Below are positions 28,472 through 37,071 of a stretch of 64,000 bases of DNA, piece by piece. Both the position numbers and the translations under genes were made by a program. The notes beneath the pieces were generated by a model. It worked only from the letters and a program-made list of their open reading frames with translations, was not told the origin of the DNA and made no database searches. Source of the stretch: Flagellimonas eckloniae. GTDB taxonomy: Bacteria > Bacteroidota > Bacteroidia > Flavobacteriales > Flavobacteriaceae. The stretch is from NCBI RefSeq assembly GCF_001413955.1, contig NZ_LCTZ01000002.1, positions 806,001-870,000 on the forward strand, in the 5' to 3' direction. How positions within the stretch are numbered: position 1 is the first letter of the stretch; every line of letters starts with the position of its first letter.

Positions 28472-28638
28472 ATCTCCCATGCTTTTCTAATGATTTCCTT
28501 GCCCAGTTGGGTATGATTATCAAGTAATTGTGATGTCTTATTGTTTGAATTGGATATATTTGGATTAATGGATTTCAAATAAGCCACTGTGTTTTTTAGC
28601 AAAAATATACCTAACCGTCGAACAATTTTAACCCACTA

Positions 28639-29394
28639 ATGAAAAACAAAACATTCCTCTGTCTTAACATTTTGTTACTGCTTAATTTTCATGTGGATGG
28701 CCAAATCGAAACTAAAGCCAAAGGTTTTGATATAAACAAAGAAGCTGTGTGGTTAAACCTTTTTGCACAAGGTGAACTTGGAACTACCTATGAAATCAAT
28801 GCAGACCATAATGACGCCCAGAAACTATTTGAAATAAAAGGCAATCGCACAGAAGTACTATACAATTGGCCAGATGGTGAAGCACCCTTTGGGATGATCA
28901 GCACCATGAAGGAATATAGCCGTTTTAATTTGGAGTTTGAATATAAATGGGGTAATCGCAAATTTGCTCCAAGAGATTCTGTAAAACGCGATGCAGGGGT
29001 ACTTTTTCATTGCAAGGGCCCAAAAAAAATATGGCCATCTTCCTTGGAATGTCAGGTGCAGGAAGGCGATACTGGTGACCTATGGGTCATAAAAGGCCCG
29101 AAGATTACGGTAAAGAATCCGAATGGGACCCAAAGAGAAGTAGATGCATCTGGGGAAAAAGAGTATCAACGCAATGTGAAGTTCAATGACTATGAAAAGG
29201 AAGGGTGGAACCATGTAAGGGTAGAAGTGCGTGGTGCCGAGACCGCTCGATTTTTCGTCAATGGTCACCTTGTTAATGAGATAACAGACTTTATCTCTAA
29301 AGATGGAAGTCCCTTAGATTCGGGATATATTACCTTTCAAGCTGAAGGTGCCGAATTGGTTTATAAAGAAATACGGATACAAAATTTAGAATAG
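28639..29394 (+). CDS. Secreted DUF1080 protein
   Basis: This 251-residue protein has a signal peptide (about 1-22, ending VDGQ) and a DUF1080 domain with YSRFNLEFEYKWGNRKF, GVLFHCKGPKKIWPSSLECQ, DTGDLWVIKG and a final strand with GYITFQAEGAELVYKEI. It resembles the 19378 protein in fold but not in detail, so they are paralogous rather than duplicate. Some relatives cleave 3-keto-glucosides; activity is unproven. It is monocistronic. Confidence 0.88.
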   Translation: MKNKTFLCLNILLLLNFHVDGQIETKAKGFDINKEAVWLNLFAQGELGTTYEINADHNDAQKLFEIKGNRTEVLYNWPDGEAPFGMISTMKEYSRFNLEFEYKWGNRKFAPRDSVKRDAGVLFHCKGPKKIWPSSLECQVQEGDTGDLWVIKGPKITVKNPNGTQREVDASGEKEYQRNVKFNDYEKEGWNHVRVEVRGAETARFFVNGHLVNEITDFISKDGSPLDSGYITFQAEGAELVYKEIRIQNLE

Positions 29395-29475
29395 CTTTCT
29401 CAGTTGATGATGGTTTTCTGTCATCACTCTCCTCAACTCAATTTAATGTACATACAAGAACTTGCTTAATTAGCA

Positions 29476-29491
29476 TATCGCATATGCGATA
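29476..29491. promoter_or_regulatory. 16-bp palindrome upstream of the DUF4242 genes
   Basis: The sequence TATCGCATATGCGATA is a perfect palindrome, partly flanked by the imperfect pair GC...GC and a second inverted pair TTGCTTA / TAAGCAA (29462-29496). It is 174 bases before the exported DUF4242 gene, in a 270-bp spacer, and could be an operator for the AraC-type regulator two genes downstream or for another dimeric protein. Confidence 0.4.
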
Positions 29492-29664
29492 AGCAATGAA
29501 TAAACATTTATTAACCGACCGACGAAGGTAGGAGGGGAGTATAAAGTGTGTGGAATGGTATTTACACTAAAAGGTCTGAACCAAAAGTATACTTTTTTGG
29601 ACCAAATGATAAATCCATTGATATAATGATACGGTAGTTTTGAAGTATAACTAATAAAATAGAG

Positions 29665-30045
29665 ATGATGAAAACAATCAAATTAATCTTAATCCTAACA
29701 GTAATAACTACAAATTATGCCGTAGGTCAACAAGAACAAAATCAAGAAATAACAAAAAACAACGATACTATGAAGACCTATGTAATTGAACGTATTATTC
29801 CAGGAGCAGGAGATTTAACAACAGAACAACTAAAAGGAATCTCTCAAACATCTTGTACTGTACTAAAAGAAATGGGTTCAATGATAACATGGCAACATAG
29901 CTATGTTACGGGAGATAAAGTGTACTGTGTTTACAAAGCGGAAAATAAAGAATTGATTGAAGAACATGCCAAAAAAGGAGGTTTTCCGGCAAATTCAATA
30001 AGTGAGGTGGCAACAACGATTAGCCCAGCAACAGCAAAACTGTAA
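29665..30045 (+). CDS. Exported DUF4242 protein
   Basis: This 126-residue protein has a signal peptide (about 1-21, ending YAVGQ) followed by a DUF4242 domain (about 36-120). The domain opens with YVIERIIPGAGDLTTEQLKG and contains MITWQHSYVTGDKVYCVYKA and a His in EEHAKKGGFP. DUF4242 is a small ferredoxin-like fold in which some members bind nickel or other metals. A regulator gene carrying the same domain starts 87 bp downstream in the same orientation, suggesting a functional link. A second possible start at residue 36 would give a cytoplasmic form. Confidence 0.85.
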   Translation: MMKTIKLILILTVITTNYAVGQQEQNQEITKNNDTMKTYVIERIIPGAGDLTTEQLKGISQTSCTVLKEMGSMITWQHSYVTGDKVYCVYKAENKELIEEHAKKGGFPANSISEVATTISPATAKL

Positions 30046-30132
30046 ATCAAATCGCTTTTTTCCAAGAGGTTATCGATTTTAAAGGCGGCTTCTTATTTTT
30101 TTTATTGACTACCTTAACTAAAAATTAGTCAC

Positions 30133-31224
30133 ATGCCAATATATATGGATTTGCATGATTTACCAGATGGTATTACGGCAAAAGATATTGCAGAAATGCA
30201 TCAAGAAGATTTAAAAATTGAACACAAATATAATTGTCGCGGATTAACCTATTGGTGTGATGAGCGAAGGCGAACGGCATTTTGTTTAATGGAAGCTCCT
30301 AGCGAACAAGCGGTAATAGATTTGCACCAAAAAGCACATGGTGCAATTCCGCAACGTATTCTTGAAGTAAACGAAGCTATTGTTGAATCTTTTTTGGGTA
30401 GGATACAAGACCCCGTAAAATCACAGAATACCAGCCTCAATATTATTAATGATTCAGCCTTTAGAACATTAATGGTTGTTAGCTTAAAAAAGAAGGTTTT
30501 AAGAAACAAAGAATTTGAAACCTTAAATGCTGCTATTCGGGGTTATCATAAATCAATATCCAATATCGTTAGCAATCATAACGGACGTATCGTTAAAGAA
30601 AAATCAAATACCTATTTAATGTCCTTTGATTCCGTAACGAATGCAATTCAAAGTGCGATTAAAATCCCAGAGATTCATAATTGTGTGATTACTCCGGATT
30701 TAGAATTCAAAATTGGCATAAGTGCAGGTATACCAGTAACCAAAAAAGAGAGCATTTTTGAAGACACCATAAAAAGAGCTACTAATTTGGCATTAATATC
30801 AAAAGAAAAGGTATGTATATCAAATGAAGTTAAAGACCTGTATGAAAGTGAAAATCAAAATAATTCCATTCCTAACGAAATTGACTCATTGAATGTTCAA
30901 GAAGAAAAATTTGTTGCTCAATTGATGGAATATACGGAAGATAACTGGTCCCATTCAAATATGACGGTAAGTGACTTTCAAAAAAGTTTAGGATACAGTA
31001 AATCCAAATTATATCGAACCATGATGGCAATACTGGGAAAATCACCTAATAGCTTTTTAAAGGAATACAGATTAAACGAAGCACTTCAATTATTGGACAA
31101 GCAAAATTCAAATATTTCTGAAATAGCTTATAAAACTGGATTTAGTAGCCCGGCTTATTTTTCAAAGTGCTTTCAGGAGCGATATGGTGTGCTGCCATCA
31201 AAATATAGTAAGCAAATAGCTTAG
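30133..31224 (+). CDS. DUF4242 / cyclase-like / AraC three-domain regulator
   Basis: This 363-residue protein has no export signal and three domains: DUF4242 (about 2-88), a class III nucleotidyl cyclase-like domain (about 110-238) and an AraC helix-turn-helix (about 260-361, with YRLNEALQLLDKQ and IAYKTGFSSPAYFSKCFQ). The middle domain shows cyclase-like spacing (HNGRIVKEKSNTYLMSFDS, LEFKIGISAGIPV, IKRATNLALISK), but the metal-binding aspartates are missing, so it is probably a ligand-binding or dimer module. The first domain matches the adjacent exported DUF4242 protein. It likely activates genes in response to the same ligand. Confidence 0.83.
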   Translation: MPIYMDLHDLPDGITAKDIAEMHQEDLKIEHKYNCRGLTYWCDERRRTAFCLMEAPSEQAVIDLHQKAHGAIPQRILEVNEAIVESFLGRIQDPVKSQNTSLNIINDSAFRTLMVVSLKKKVLRNKEFETLNAAIRGYHKSISNIVSNHNGRIVKEKSNTYLMSFDSVTNAIQSAIKIPEIHNCVITPDLEFKIGISAGIPVTKKESIFEDTIKRATNLALISKEKVCISNEVKDLYESENQNNSIPNEIDSLNVQEEKFVAQLMEYTEDNWSHSNMTVSDFQKSLGYSKSKLYRTMMAILGKSPNSFLKEYRLNEALQLLDKQNSNISEIAYKTGFSSPAYFSKCFQERYGVLPSKYSKQIA

Positions 31225-31378
31225 TACGATTTGCTTACCCTGTCAACGCGGTAATTCTTTTTTAGGATACAGGTTGATTTGTCGGATAGAATTATTCGCC
31301 CATCGTTTGCAAAACCTAGCCCCAAACTAGTTGGGGTCAAAAAGTAATCAATTCATGACATTTTGTTCCTAGTTTCAA

Positions 31379-31404
31379 TTTGTTTGCTGTACTTCACAAA
31401 CAAA
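31379..31404. other. Inverted repeat just before the M28 peptidase gene
   Basis: TTTGTTTG and CAAACAAA (31379-31386, 31397-31404) form a perfect 8-bp inverted repeat with a 10-base loop, ending nine bases before the ATG at 31414. It may be an operator or a leader hairpin, and supports the chosen start. Confidence 0.35.
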
Positions 31405-31413
31405 ACGCGACAT

Positions 31414-32697
31414 ATGTCATTTCGAAAATTAGCAATAGCTTCAGTTATTATCTTGCTTTCGTGTGCTAAAGCGGAAAAAGAAGCACCATCAGGAACAGGC
31501 ATTCCCAATCCAATTGAGTCAGACGAAATAATTGGCCCTTCACATGATTTTGAAATCAATACGGTTCCTATTGTAACTGAATTGCGTATTATTTCTTCTG
31601 AAGAGGGGAATACCTTTTCTTTTGATTTAGAAGATGATGATCCTGAAGTCGATGTAAAAATATATGGCCTTTCAATAGAAAATGGGGAGTACGTTGAGAT
31701 TACTTCAGATTGGGCCGGGGATGTTGGTACGGGTATAGCACCGGGAGAGAATAAGATAATCCAATGGACGCAACAGGGAAGCACAGACTACAGTAAAATC
31801 AAAGTTGTAGCAAATGATGGACGGGACCGAAGTATTCCATATTTGGTCAACCTTGTTTCAAAACAGCGGATTATAAGTGATGTAGGTCAAATGACAGGTA
31901 TACGACATTATCAAAGTGGTCCAAACCTTCTATCACAAACGAGGGACTACATAGACAAACAATTTGGGCAATATGGTTTATCTGTCGATAGACACACTTT
32001 TTCATGGCAATCCACCCAAGGAATAAATATCATTGGAAATCATCTAGGGAGTTCACCTAACTCAAATGACCTGTTAATAATTGCACATTACGATACTGTT
32101 GGAAATACCCCTGGTGCGGACGATAACTTATCTGGTACCGCCGGAATGCTCGAGGCAATGAGGGTACTTAGTCAATTTGAGTATAGTGAATCTATACGTT
32201 TTATCGGTTTTGATCTTGAGGAACAAGGCTTGATCGGAAGTAGTAGATATGTCTCAGAAATTGCCCAAAACCAAAACATCATGGGTGTCGTTAATTTCGA
32301 AATGATAGGTTATACCTGTAGAAGTCCCATTTGTGCAAATCTCCAATTAGCCGATACTTCAATATACAATATCGCCAATCCCAACTCAAGTACGTTGAGG
32401 ATAAATTTTGACGAGAAGGGAAGTTCCTACGTTTCCAATTTAGGGATAGTTTCCGTTGAAGCAGATGGAGACCCAAACTTTAGAAGAAGCGATCACGCTC
32501 TATTTTGGGATGCAGGTATTCCGGCTTTGTTCATTACTGACGGGGCCAATTTTAGAAACCCTCATTACCATAAAAGTTCAGATAGTTTTGATACGCTGGA
32601 TTTTGATTTCACCACCAAAATTGTTAAGACAGCGGTTGCAACAATTGCTTCATTAGCAGGAATCAAAACAGCGGGAGAGGCCATAATTGGTATTTAG
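31414..32697 (+). CDS. M28-family metallopeptidase lipoprotein
   Basis: This 427-residue protein has a lipobox (ILLSC, Cys17), an N-terminal beta domain (about 45-140) and an M28 zinc peptidase domain (about 150-415). Zinc and catalytic residues visible are His225 and Asp227 in AHYDTVG, Asp237 in GADDN, Glu269-Glu270 in LEEQG and His386 in HYHKSSDS. It is probably an aminopeptidase acting on exported peptides, anchored to a membrane. The ATG at 31414 is chosen; a hairpin at 31379-31404 lies just before it and the upstream in-frame extension has no signal. Confidence 0.86.
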   Translation: MSFRKLAIASVIILLSCAKAEKEAPSGTGIPNPIESDEIIGPSHDFEINTVPIVTELRIISSEEGNTFSFDLEDDDPEVDVKIYGLSIENGEYVEITSDWAGDVGTGIAPGENKIIQWTQQGSTDYSKIKVVANDGRDRSIPYLVNLVSKQRIISDVGQMTGIRHYQSGPNLLSQTRDYIDKQFGQYGLSVDRHTFSWQSTQGINIIGNHLGSSPNSNDLLIIAHYDTVGNTPGADDNLSGTAGMLEAMRVLSQFEYSESIRFIGFDLEEQGLIGSSRYVSEIAQNQNIMGVVNFEMIGYTCRSPICANLQLADTSIYNIANPNSSTLRINFDEKGSSYVSNLGIVSVEADGDPNFRRSDHALFWDAGIPALFITDGANFRNPHYHKSSDSFDTLDFDFTTKIVKTAVATIASLAGIKTAGEAIIGI

Positions 32698-32741
32698 ATT
32701 ATGTAAACGACATATTTTTTCCGATAAATTTGTTTGGGCTT

Positions 32742-33620
32742 TTAGGTTTGAGCCTCACTAAGTCTTAAATAATCTCGAATCGTATCTTTATAGGATTCAC
32801 TAATATTGACTTTATCGCCATTGGACATGATCAAAGCATACGTATTCCTGTTTCTTCTGTTTATTTCTAGAATATGATCAATATTTATCAGGGAGGACCT
32901 GTGGACTCTTCTAAATAAGGTGTTGCCCAGCTTTTCATGAAACTGCGACATGGTTTCCCTGATGTAAAAAAAAGAGGTTTTTGTATAGACACGTAGATAA
33001 TGACCATCGCTCTTTACCAAGATGATGTCTTCTAACTTTACCTTGGAGATGTTTCTCTTTAAGTCTTTAAGTAAAATAAATCTCTTGTTATTGACTTCGC
33101 TTTGCTCATACTGTTTTAAATATCTAGTTAGGTACTGGTTTCTTTCCAATACTATTTCGAACGTAATGGGTATTATACCCAATTTCAACGTGTTCCATTG
33201 AATCCTCCAAAAAATCTCCAAAAAAGATAATTTGGACATATCCATACTAGCAAACATGGCATTGAAAAAACCAATTTGAAAAAGAATAATAAAGCTCGCA
33301 ATCAATTCCAATTGATTGTTCCATTTTCCTAGTTTAAATGCTACATAGTATTTTAGAAACGAATTGACAAACACCGCTATAAATGTGATAACACCATATT
33401 TAATTCCCACTTTTATAAGCCATTCTTGTGGAGCTAAATGGAGACCAAATGGCTTATAGATTAGAAGAAAAAAGGTGACAAAAAGTCCGTAACCGAATGC
33501 AATCAAGAACCGATACCTAATTGCTTTTTTATAGCGATAAGGTTGTTTTAGAAAGTTTTTTATTGGCAATTGCCATTGGAGCTTAGGCATAATTTTGTAA
33601 TCACGTGACCTTTCAGCCAT
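32742..33620 (-). CDS. Membrane-bound LytTR transcriptional regulator
   Basis: This 292-residue protein has four transmembrane segments (about 36-55, 71-91, 104-125, 143-158) and a C-terminal LytTR domain (about 190-285) with EDIILVKSDGHYLRVYT and FRRVHRSSLINIDHI. There is no receiver domain, so it is a one-component regulator like the 17849 protein. About 90 bp upstream of its start lies a decayed fragment of another LytTR gene. It is divergent from an AraC-type gene 294 bp away. Confidence 0.87.
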   Translation of the reverse strand: MAERSRDYKIMPKLQWQLPIKNFLKQPYRYKKAIRYRFLIAFGYGLFVTFFLLIYKPFGLHLAPQEWLIKVGIKYGVITFIAVFVNSFLKYYVAFKLGKWNNQLELIASFIILFQIGFFNAMFASMDMSKLSFLEIFWRIQWNTLKLGIIPITFEIVLERNQYLTRYLKQYEQSEVNNKRFILLKDLKRNISKVKLEDIILVKSDGHYLRVYTKTSFFYIRETMSQFHEKLGNTLFRRVHRSSLINIDHILEINRRNRNTYALIMSNGDKVNISESYKDTIRDYLRLSEAQT

Positions 33621-33706
33621 TCATCAAAAAACCAGTCTTATACTAGATAGACCTTGTTCAATTTAATAAAAATAGTATTCCGATACGAAGCTGAGGCCAA
33701 AGTTAT

Positions 33707-33753
33707 TTAAACCCACTTCGCCTTTAAGTCTTTATAATTTGTTTTCCAATTGG
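33707..33753 (-). pseudogene. Decayed fragment of a LytTR response-regulator gene end
   Basis: On the minus strand this 47-bp stretch aligns with the last 16 codons of the LytTR gene ending at 36369, at roughly 41 of 47 bases by eye. It still reads YKDLKAKWV-stop (against YKDIKAKLL-stop), but a one-base deletion separates this from the upstream PIGK, so the frame is broken. Nothing else of the gene is recognisable nearby. Chance similarity is unlikely but cannot be excluded without a search. Confidence 0.5.
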
Positions 33754-33913
33754 CTACTGATAGACCAAGGCACTGCGTAATTAAAAAGATTACATATGAG
33801 CCGTCTACACCAAAACTTTAGGCTATTCTGTTTCTAAATTTATCTATCAAGCCAAATCATCTCCAATTGAATTTTATCTTTACCATCTGGAAAGTACAGA
33901 GGTATAAATTTTT

Positions 33914-34963
33914 ATGGATACTAATTTAACGTTAATAGCCGCAGGTATTGGTGCTGTTCAATCCATGTTGTTTGCGATTCTGATTATAATCAAAAAGAAG
34001 AACAAGAAACATGATTGGCTATTGGTTGTTTGGTTCTTGGTTTTTTTCATACATCTATCCCTTGCAATAAGTAAACAGTTCCAACATTTCGCATTACAGG
34101 ATGAGCTCATATTGAACATGAGTTTTTTGCACGGTCCTTTATTCCTCTTTTATGTAAAAAGCTTGAAGCAGCAAGTTTTGACAAAACTTGATTATATCCA
34201 TCTCTTGCCCTTTTTACTGTTCTTGGTACTCAGTATCCTTTTCCTAAATAAGCTACAGCAAGTTTGGGGTATGATTGTTCTCGGACCCAAGCTTGTATCG
34301 CTTACGGCTTATCCCCTTTACGTACTTACCGTTGTGTTATCAAAACCCGACCCTAAGGAGGTCTATTTACAAAATGCGCGATGGATAAGAGCTATTGCCT
34401 TTCTGTTCCTGCTCAGCACTGGAATAAGTATACTTAGGATGGTATTGGAACTTTCACTGGGTATTCAATATTTCAGATTCTGGGATACCACAAGATATGT
34501 AGTTCTAGTAATAATCATTGGTTTTTTTGGGCTTAGGTACGGAACGCTCTACCAACCGGTATCCCTTCGGCACAAAGATGCTAAAAAATATAAAACCAGC
34601 CCGCTCAGGGAATATGATATCGAAAAAGTAAAAATTGACTTAGAACGTATTTTTGATATGGATAAACCTTATCTAAATCCCGATTTTTCTTTAGAAGAAT
34701 TGGCCAACTTACTGTATATCGCCAAACATCATCTCTCACAGATCTTAAATTCTGAAATGAACACCAATTTTTACAATTTGGTCAATCAAAGAAGAATAGA
34801 ACACTCCATCGAAAAAATAAAGCAATGTACAACACTGGGTCTTACAATTGAAGGTATTGGATACGAGTGCGGTTTCAGTTCAAAATCTTCTTTTTTCAAT
34901 AATTTCAAAAAAATTGTTGGTCTTACGCCAGGTCAATATATCAGAAAAATCAGTACTGCTTAA
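33914..34963 (+). CDS. Membrane-bound AraC-family regulator
   Basis: This 349-residue protein has about seven N-terminal transmembrane helices (residues 5-215) and a C-terminal AraC DNA-binding domain (about 252-346), with LEELANLLYIAKHHLSQIL and IGYECGFSSKSSFFNNFK. This 7TM-AraC layout is common in Bacteroidota and implies a signal sensed in the membrane. A complex hairpin region follows the stop codon, between this gene and the exported epimerase-like gene. Confidence 0.88.
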   Translation: MDTNLTLIAAGIGAVQSMLFAILIIIKKKNKKHDWLLVVWFLVFFIHLSLAISKQFQHFALQDELILNMSFLHGPLFLFYVKSLKQQVLTKLDYIHLLPFLLFLVLSILFLNKLQQVWGMIVLGPKLVSLTAYPLYVLTVVLSKPDPKEVYLQNARWIRAIAFLFLLSTGISILRMVLELSLGIQYFRFWDTTRYVVLVIIIGFFGLRYGTLYQPVSLRHKDAKKYKTSPLREYDIEKVKIDLERIFDMDKPYLNPDFSLEELANLLYIAKHHLSQILNSEMNTNFYNLVNQRRIEHSIEKIKQCTTLGLTIEGIGYECGFSSKSSFFNNFKKIVGLTPGQYIRKISTA

Positions 34964-34965
34964 TT

Positions 34966-35040
34966 AAGGGCTATTCAATGCTCGAAAAAAATACACTCTT
35001 TTGTATTCAGATTACCAATGGGTATAGCCCTAATTGGTAA
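34966..35040. other. Nested, partly exclusive hairpins after the AraC-type gene
   Basis: TTACCAAT and ATTGGTAA (35012-35019, 35033-35040) form a perfect 8-bp stem extended by GGG/CCC. A longer-range stem joins AAGGGCTAT near 34966 to ATAGCCCT near 35024. The two cannot form together. No T-run follows either, so a classical terminator is not clear. Confidence 0.35.
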
Positions 35041-35177
35041 ATCGGGTTAAATAGTATTGGAAATTAATGCAATAGGTACCGACCCATTCCTTTAGGAACC
35101 GTGATTCTTTGGATGCTATCCATTCAGCAAAAAGTCCCAAATACTATATTTAAATAACAATTGATATTCTATCGAAA

Positions 35178-36335
35178 ATGAAAAAAAGAAAATTTCTCAA
35201 AGGTATGGGAGCTGCCACCGCACTTCTTTTTACAAATCCATTTGAAACTTTAGGACAAGCTGTAATGATGCCGGGCACTACAAAAAAAACAGCATTGGTA
35301 TTAGGCGGAAGGGGTTTTATTGGACCTTCAATAGTTCAATCCCTATTAGCTAATGGATATGAAGTTACCTTGTTAAACCGAAATAAGACCAATACACATC
35401 TTTTTAATAATTTACCCTTGATCGTATGTGATAGGGAAAAGGAGGATAAAGCTGGCCTAAAATCGATTGATTCCAAGTACGGAAAAACCTATTGGGATGT
35501 AGTGGTCGATACTTGGCAGAAATCACCAAAAGCAGTTTCAGATTTTTTGGATGAATTTAAAGATCAGATAGGGCATTACCATTATATCTCAACTGTTTCT
35601 GTTTATGATAAATGGAATAAAAAATTTATTGTTGAGACGGAACCCTTAAACCCCCTTCCCAATTTCCCAAAAACTATCAAAGAAGAGTATCGATATGCAA
35701 TTCGGAAAACATTGGCCGAAGAGGCTATAAGAGAACGCATAGCTAATTACACGATATATCGATCTCATGGAATGAGAGATTTTAGAAGTTCTAATCCTAA
35801 AAAACTAATTGACGAACCATTTTGGCCTATACGTTTTTATAGAGGAGGGGAAATTTTACTGCCTAATGTAAAGAATCATCACATGCAAATGACTGATGTT
35901 AAGAGTATGGTTAATTTTATTATACACTGCTCAAACCATAAAGTGTTTGGGGAATATAATATTGCTTGTCGACCAACGCTATTTAAGGATTATGTTTCCA
36001 GTTTAATACATGCAACTAAAAAGCCTGAAAAGTTGCATTGGATCGATGGAGATTTTTTAATTGAAAATGGGCTTATTCCTTATAAGGTAGTACCGTTTTG
36101 GAGGACACAACCCCAAGGCTCGTATTATTTTAATGTACAAAAGGCAATTGAGGCAGGTTTTGAGCATAGACCTTTGGTAGACATGATAACTGACCAAATA
36201 AATGGATATAGATATAGACATCCAAATGATGATGTGAGATTTGGAAAGCAGGCCGACGGTACCATGAAGTGTTATTCTCCAGACCAAGAGAAAGACATAA
36301 TTAAGAAATGGAAGTTGAAAAATGGTATTGATTGA
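35178..36335 (+). CDS. Exported NAD-dependent epimerase/dehydratase-like protein
   Basis: This 385-residue protein has a Tat-like signal (KKRKFLKGMGAATAL) and a Rossmann fold starting with ALVLGGRGFIGPSIVQSL, containing the GxxGxxG cofactor motif, of the short-chain dehydrogenase/epimerase family. A YxxxK-type catalytic pair is not clear; a Tyr and Lys occur in YRYAIRKTLAEEA. Export of a folded NAD-dependent enzyme would fit the Tat route. The substrate is unknown. It is convergent with the response regulator gene at 36369. Confidence 0.82.
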   Translation: MKKRKFLKGMGAATALLFTNPFETLGQAVMMPGTTKKTALVLGGRGFIGPSIVQSLLANGYEVTLLNRNKTNTHLFNNLPLIVCDREKEDKAGLKSIDSKYGKTYWDVVVDTWQKSPKAVSDFLDEFKDQIGHYHYISTVSVYDKWNKKFIVETEPLNPLPNFPKTIKEEYRYAIRKTLAEEAIRERIANYTIYRSHGMRDFRSSNPKKLIDEPFWPIRFYRGGEILLPNVKNHHMQMTDVKSMVNFIIHCSNHKVFGEYNIACRPTLFKDYVSSLIHATKKPEKLHWIDGDFLIENGLIPYKVVPFWRTQPQGSYYFNVQKAIEAGFEHRPLVDMITDQINGYRYRHPNDDVRFGKQADGTMKCYSPDQEKDIIKKWKLKNGID

Positions 36336-36368
36336 AAACTTCATCCTTGAAGATTAGACCAATAATAT

Positions 36369-37067
36369 TTAAAGCAACTTCGCCTTTATGTCTTTGTATT
36401 TGGTTCTTCCGATGGGGATGCGTTCGCCATTCTTCAACTCAGCCATATATTTACTTCCAGATGAAACATTAATTTCCTTTACCTCAGACATCTTCACTAA
36501 ATATGATTTATGTATCCGTTCAAAAGAATAGGATAAGAGTTGTTCCAGTTTTTCAAGGGATTTATCATGCAATTCTTTTCTTCCATCCGTTAAGAAGAGT
36601 TCGGTGTAGACGCCAGCACCTTTTATATAAATAATATCCTCAATAGGCACTAATTGCATTCTGCCCTTTTTTTTTATTCCCAAAAATCTGATTTTACTGT
36701 TTTCCACCTTTTCTTTTGCGGTTGCCCTATTAAAGGCTTGGGCCAACCTGTCTTGGTTAAAAGGTTTGGGAACAAAATCTAGAACACCATGTTCAAAGGC
36801 GGTAATAGCTTGGTCCTTATAAGCGGAAATAATAATAGTATGAAATGATTCGGACACTGCTTTTGTCAAGAGGTCAAACCCATTATCACCATTAAGATTC
36901 AGGTCCAAGAGAACCAGGTCCAACTCACTGTTTTCAATATGACGTAATGCTTCGTGTAGTGTATTTATATGTTTTAGGGATTGCAGTGTACTTCCAAAAA
37001 TGTCACGAGTCATTCGTTCAATTCTTTTGGCGATTCTTAATTCATCTTCAACAATTAAAACGTTCAT
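36369..37067 (-). CDS. LytTR-family response regulator
   Basis: This 232-residue protein has a receiver domain with EDE at 7-9, phospho-acceptor Asp55 in LLDLNL, and Lys in FVPKPF, then a LytTR domain (about 130-230) ending in KYKDIKAKLL. It starts four bases after the kinase gene upstream ends, so the pair is an operon (kinase first). A decayed copy of its last codons is found at 33707-33753. Confidence 0.92.
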   Translation of the reverse strand: MNVLIVEDELRIAKRIERMTRDIFGSTLQSLKHINTLHEALRHIENSELDLVLLDLNLNGDNGFDLLTKAVSESFHTIIISAYKDQAITAFEHGVLDFVPKPFNQDRLAQAFNRATAKEKVENSKIRFLGIKKKGRMQLVPIEDIIYIKGAGVYTELFLTDGRKELHDKSLEKLEQLLSYSFERIHKSYLVKMSEVKEINVSSGSKYMAELKNGERIPIGRTKYKDIKAKLL

Positions 37068-37071
37068 CTTC

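Noticed and set aside
31320..31336. CCCCAA/TTGGGG hairpin as a terminator of the AraC-type gene
   Set aside because: The stem is short (6 bp) and is not followed by a T-run; left unassigned.
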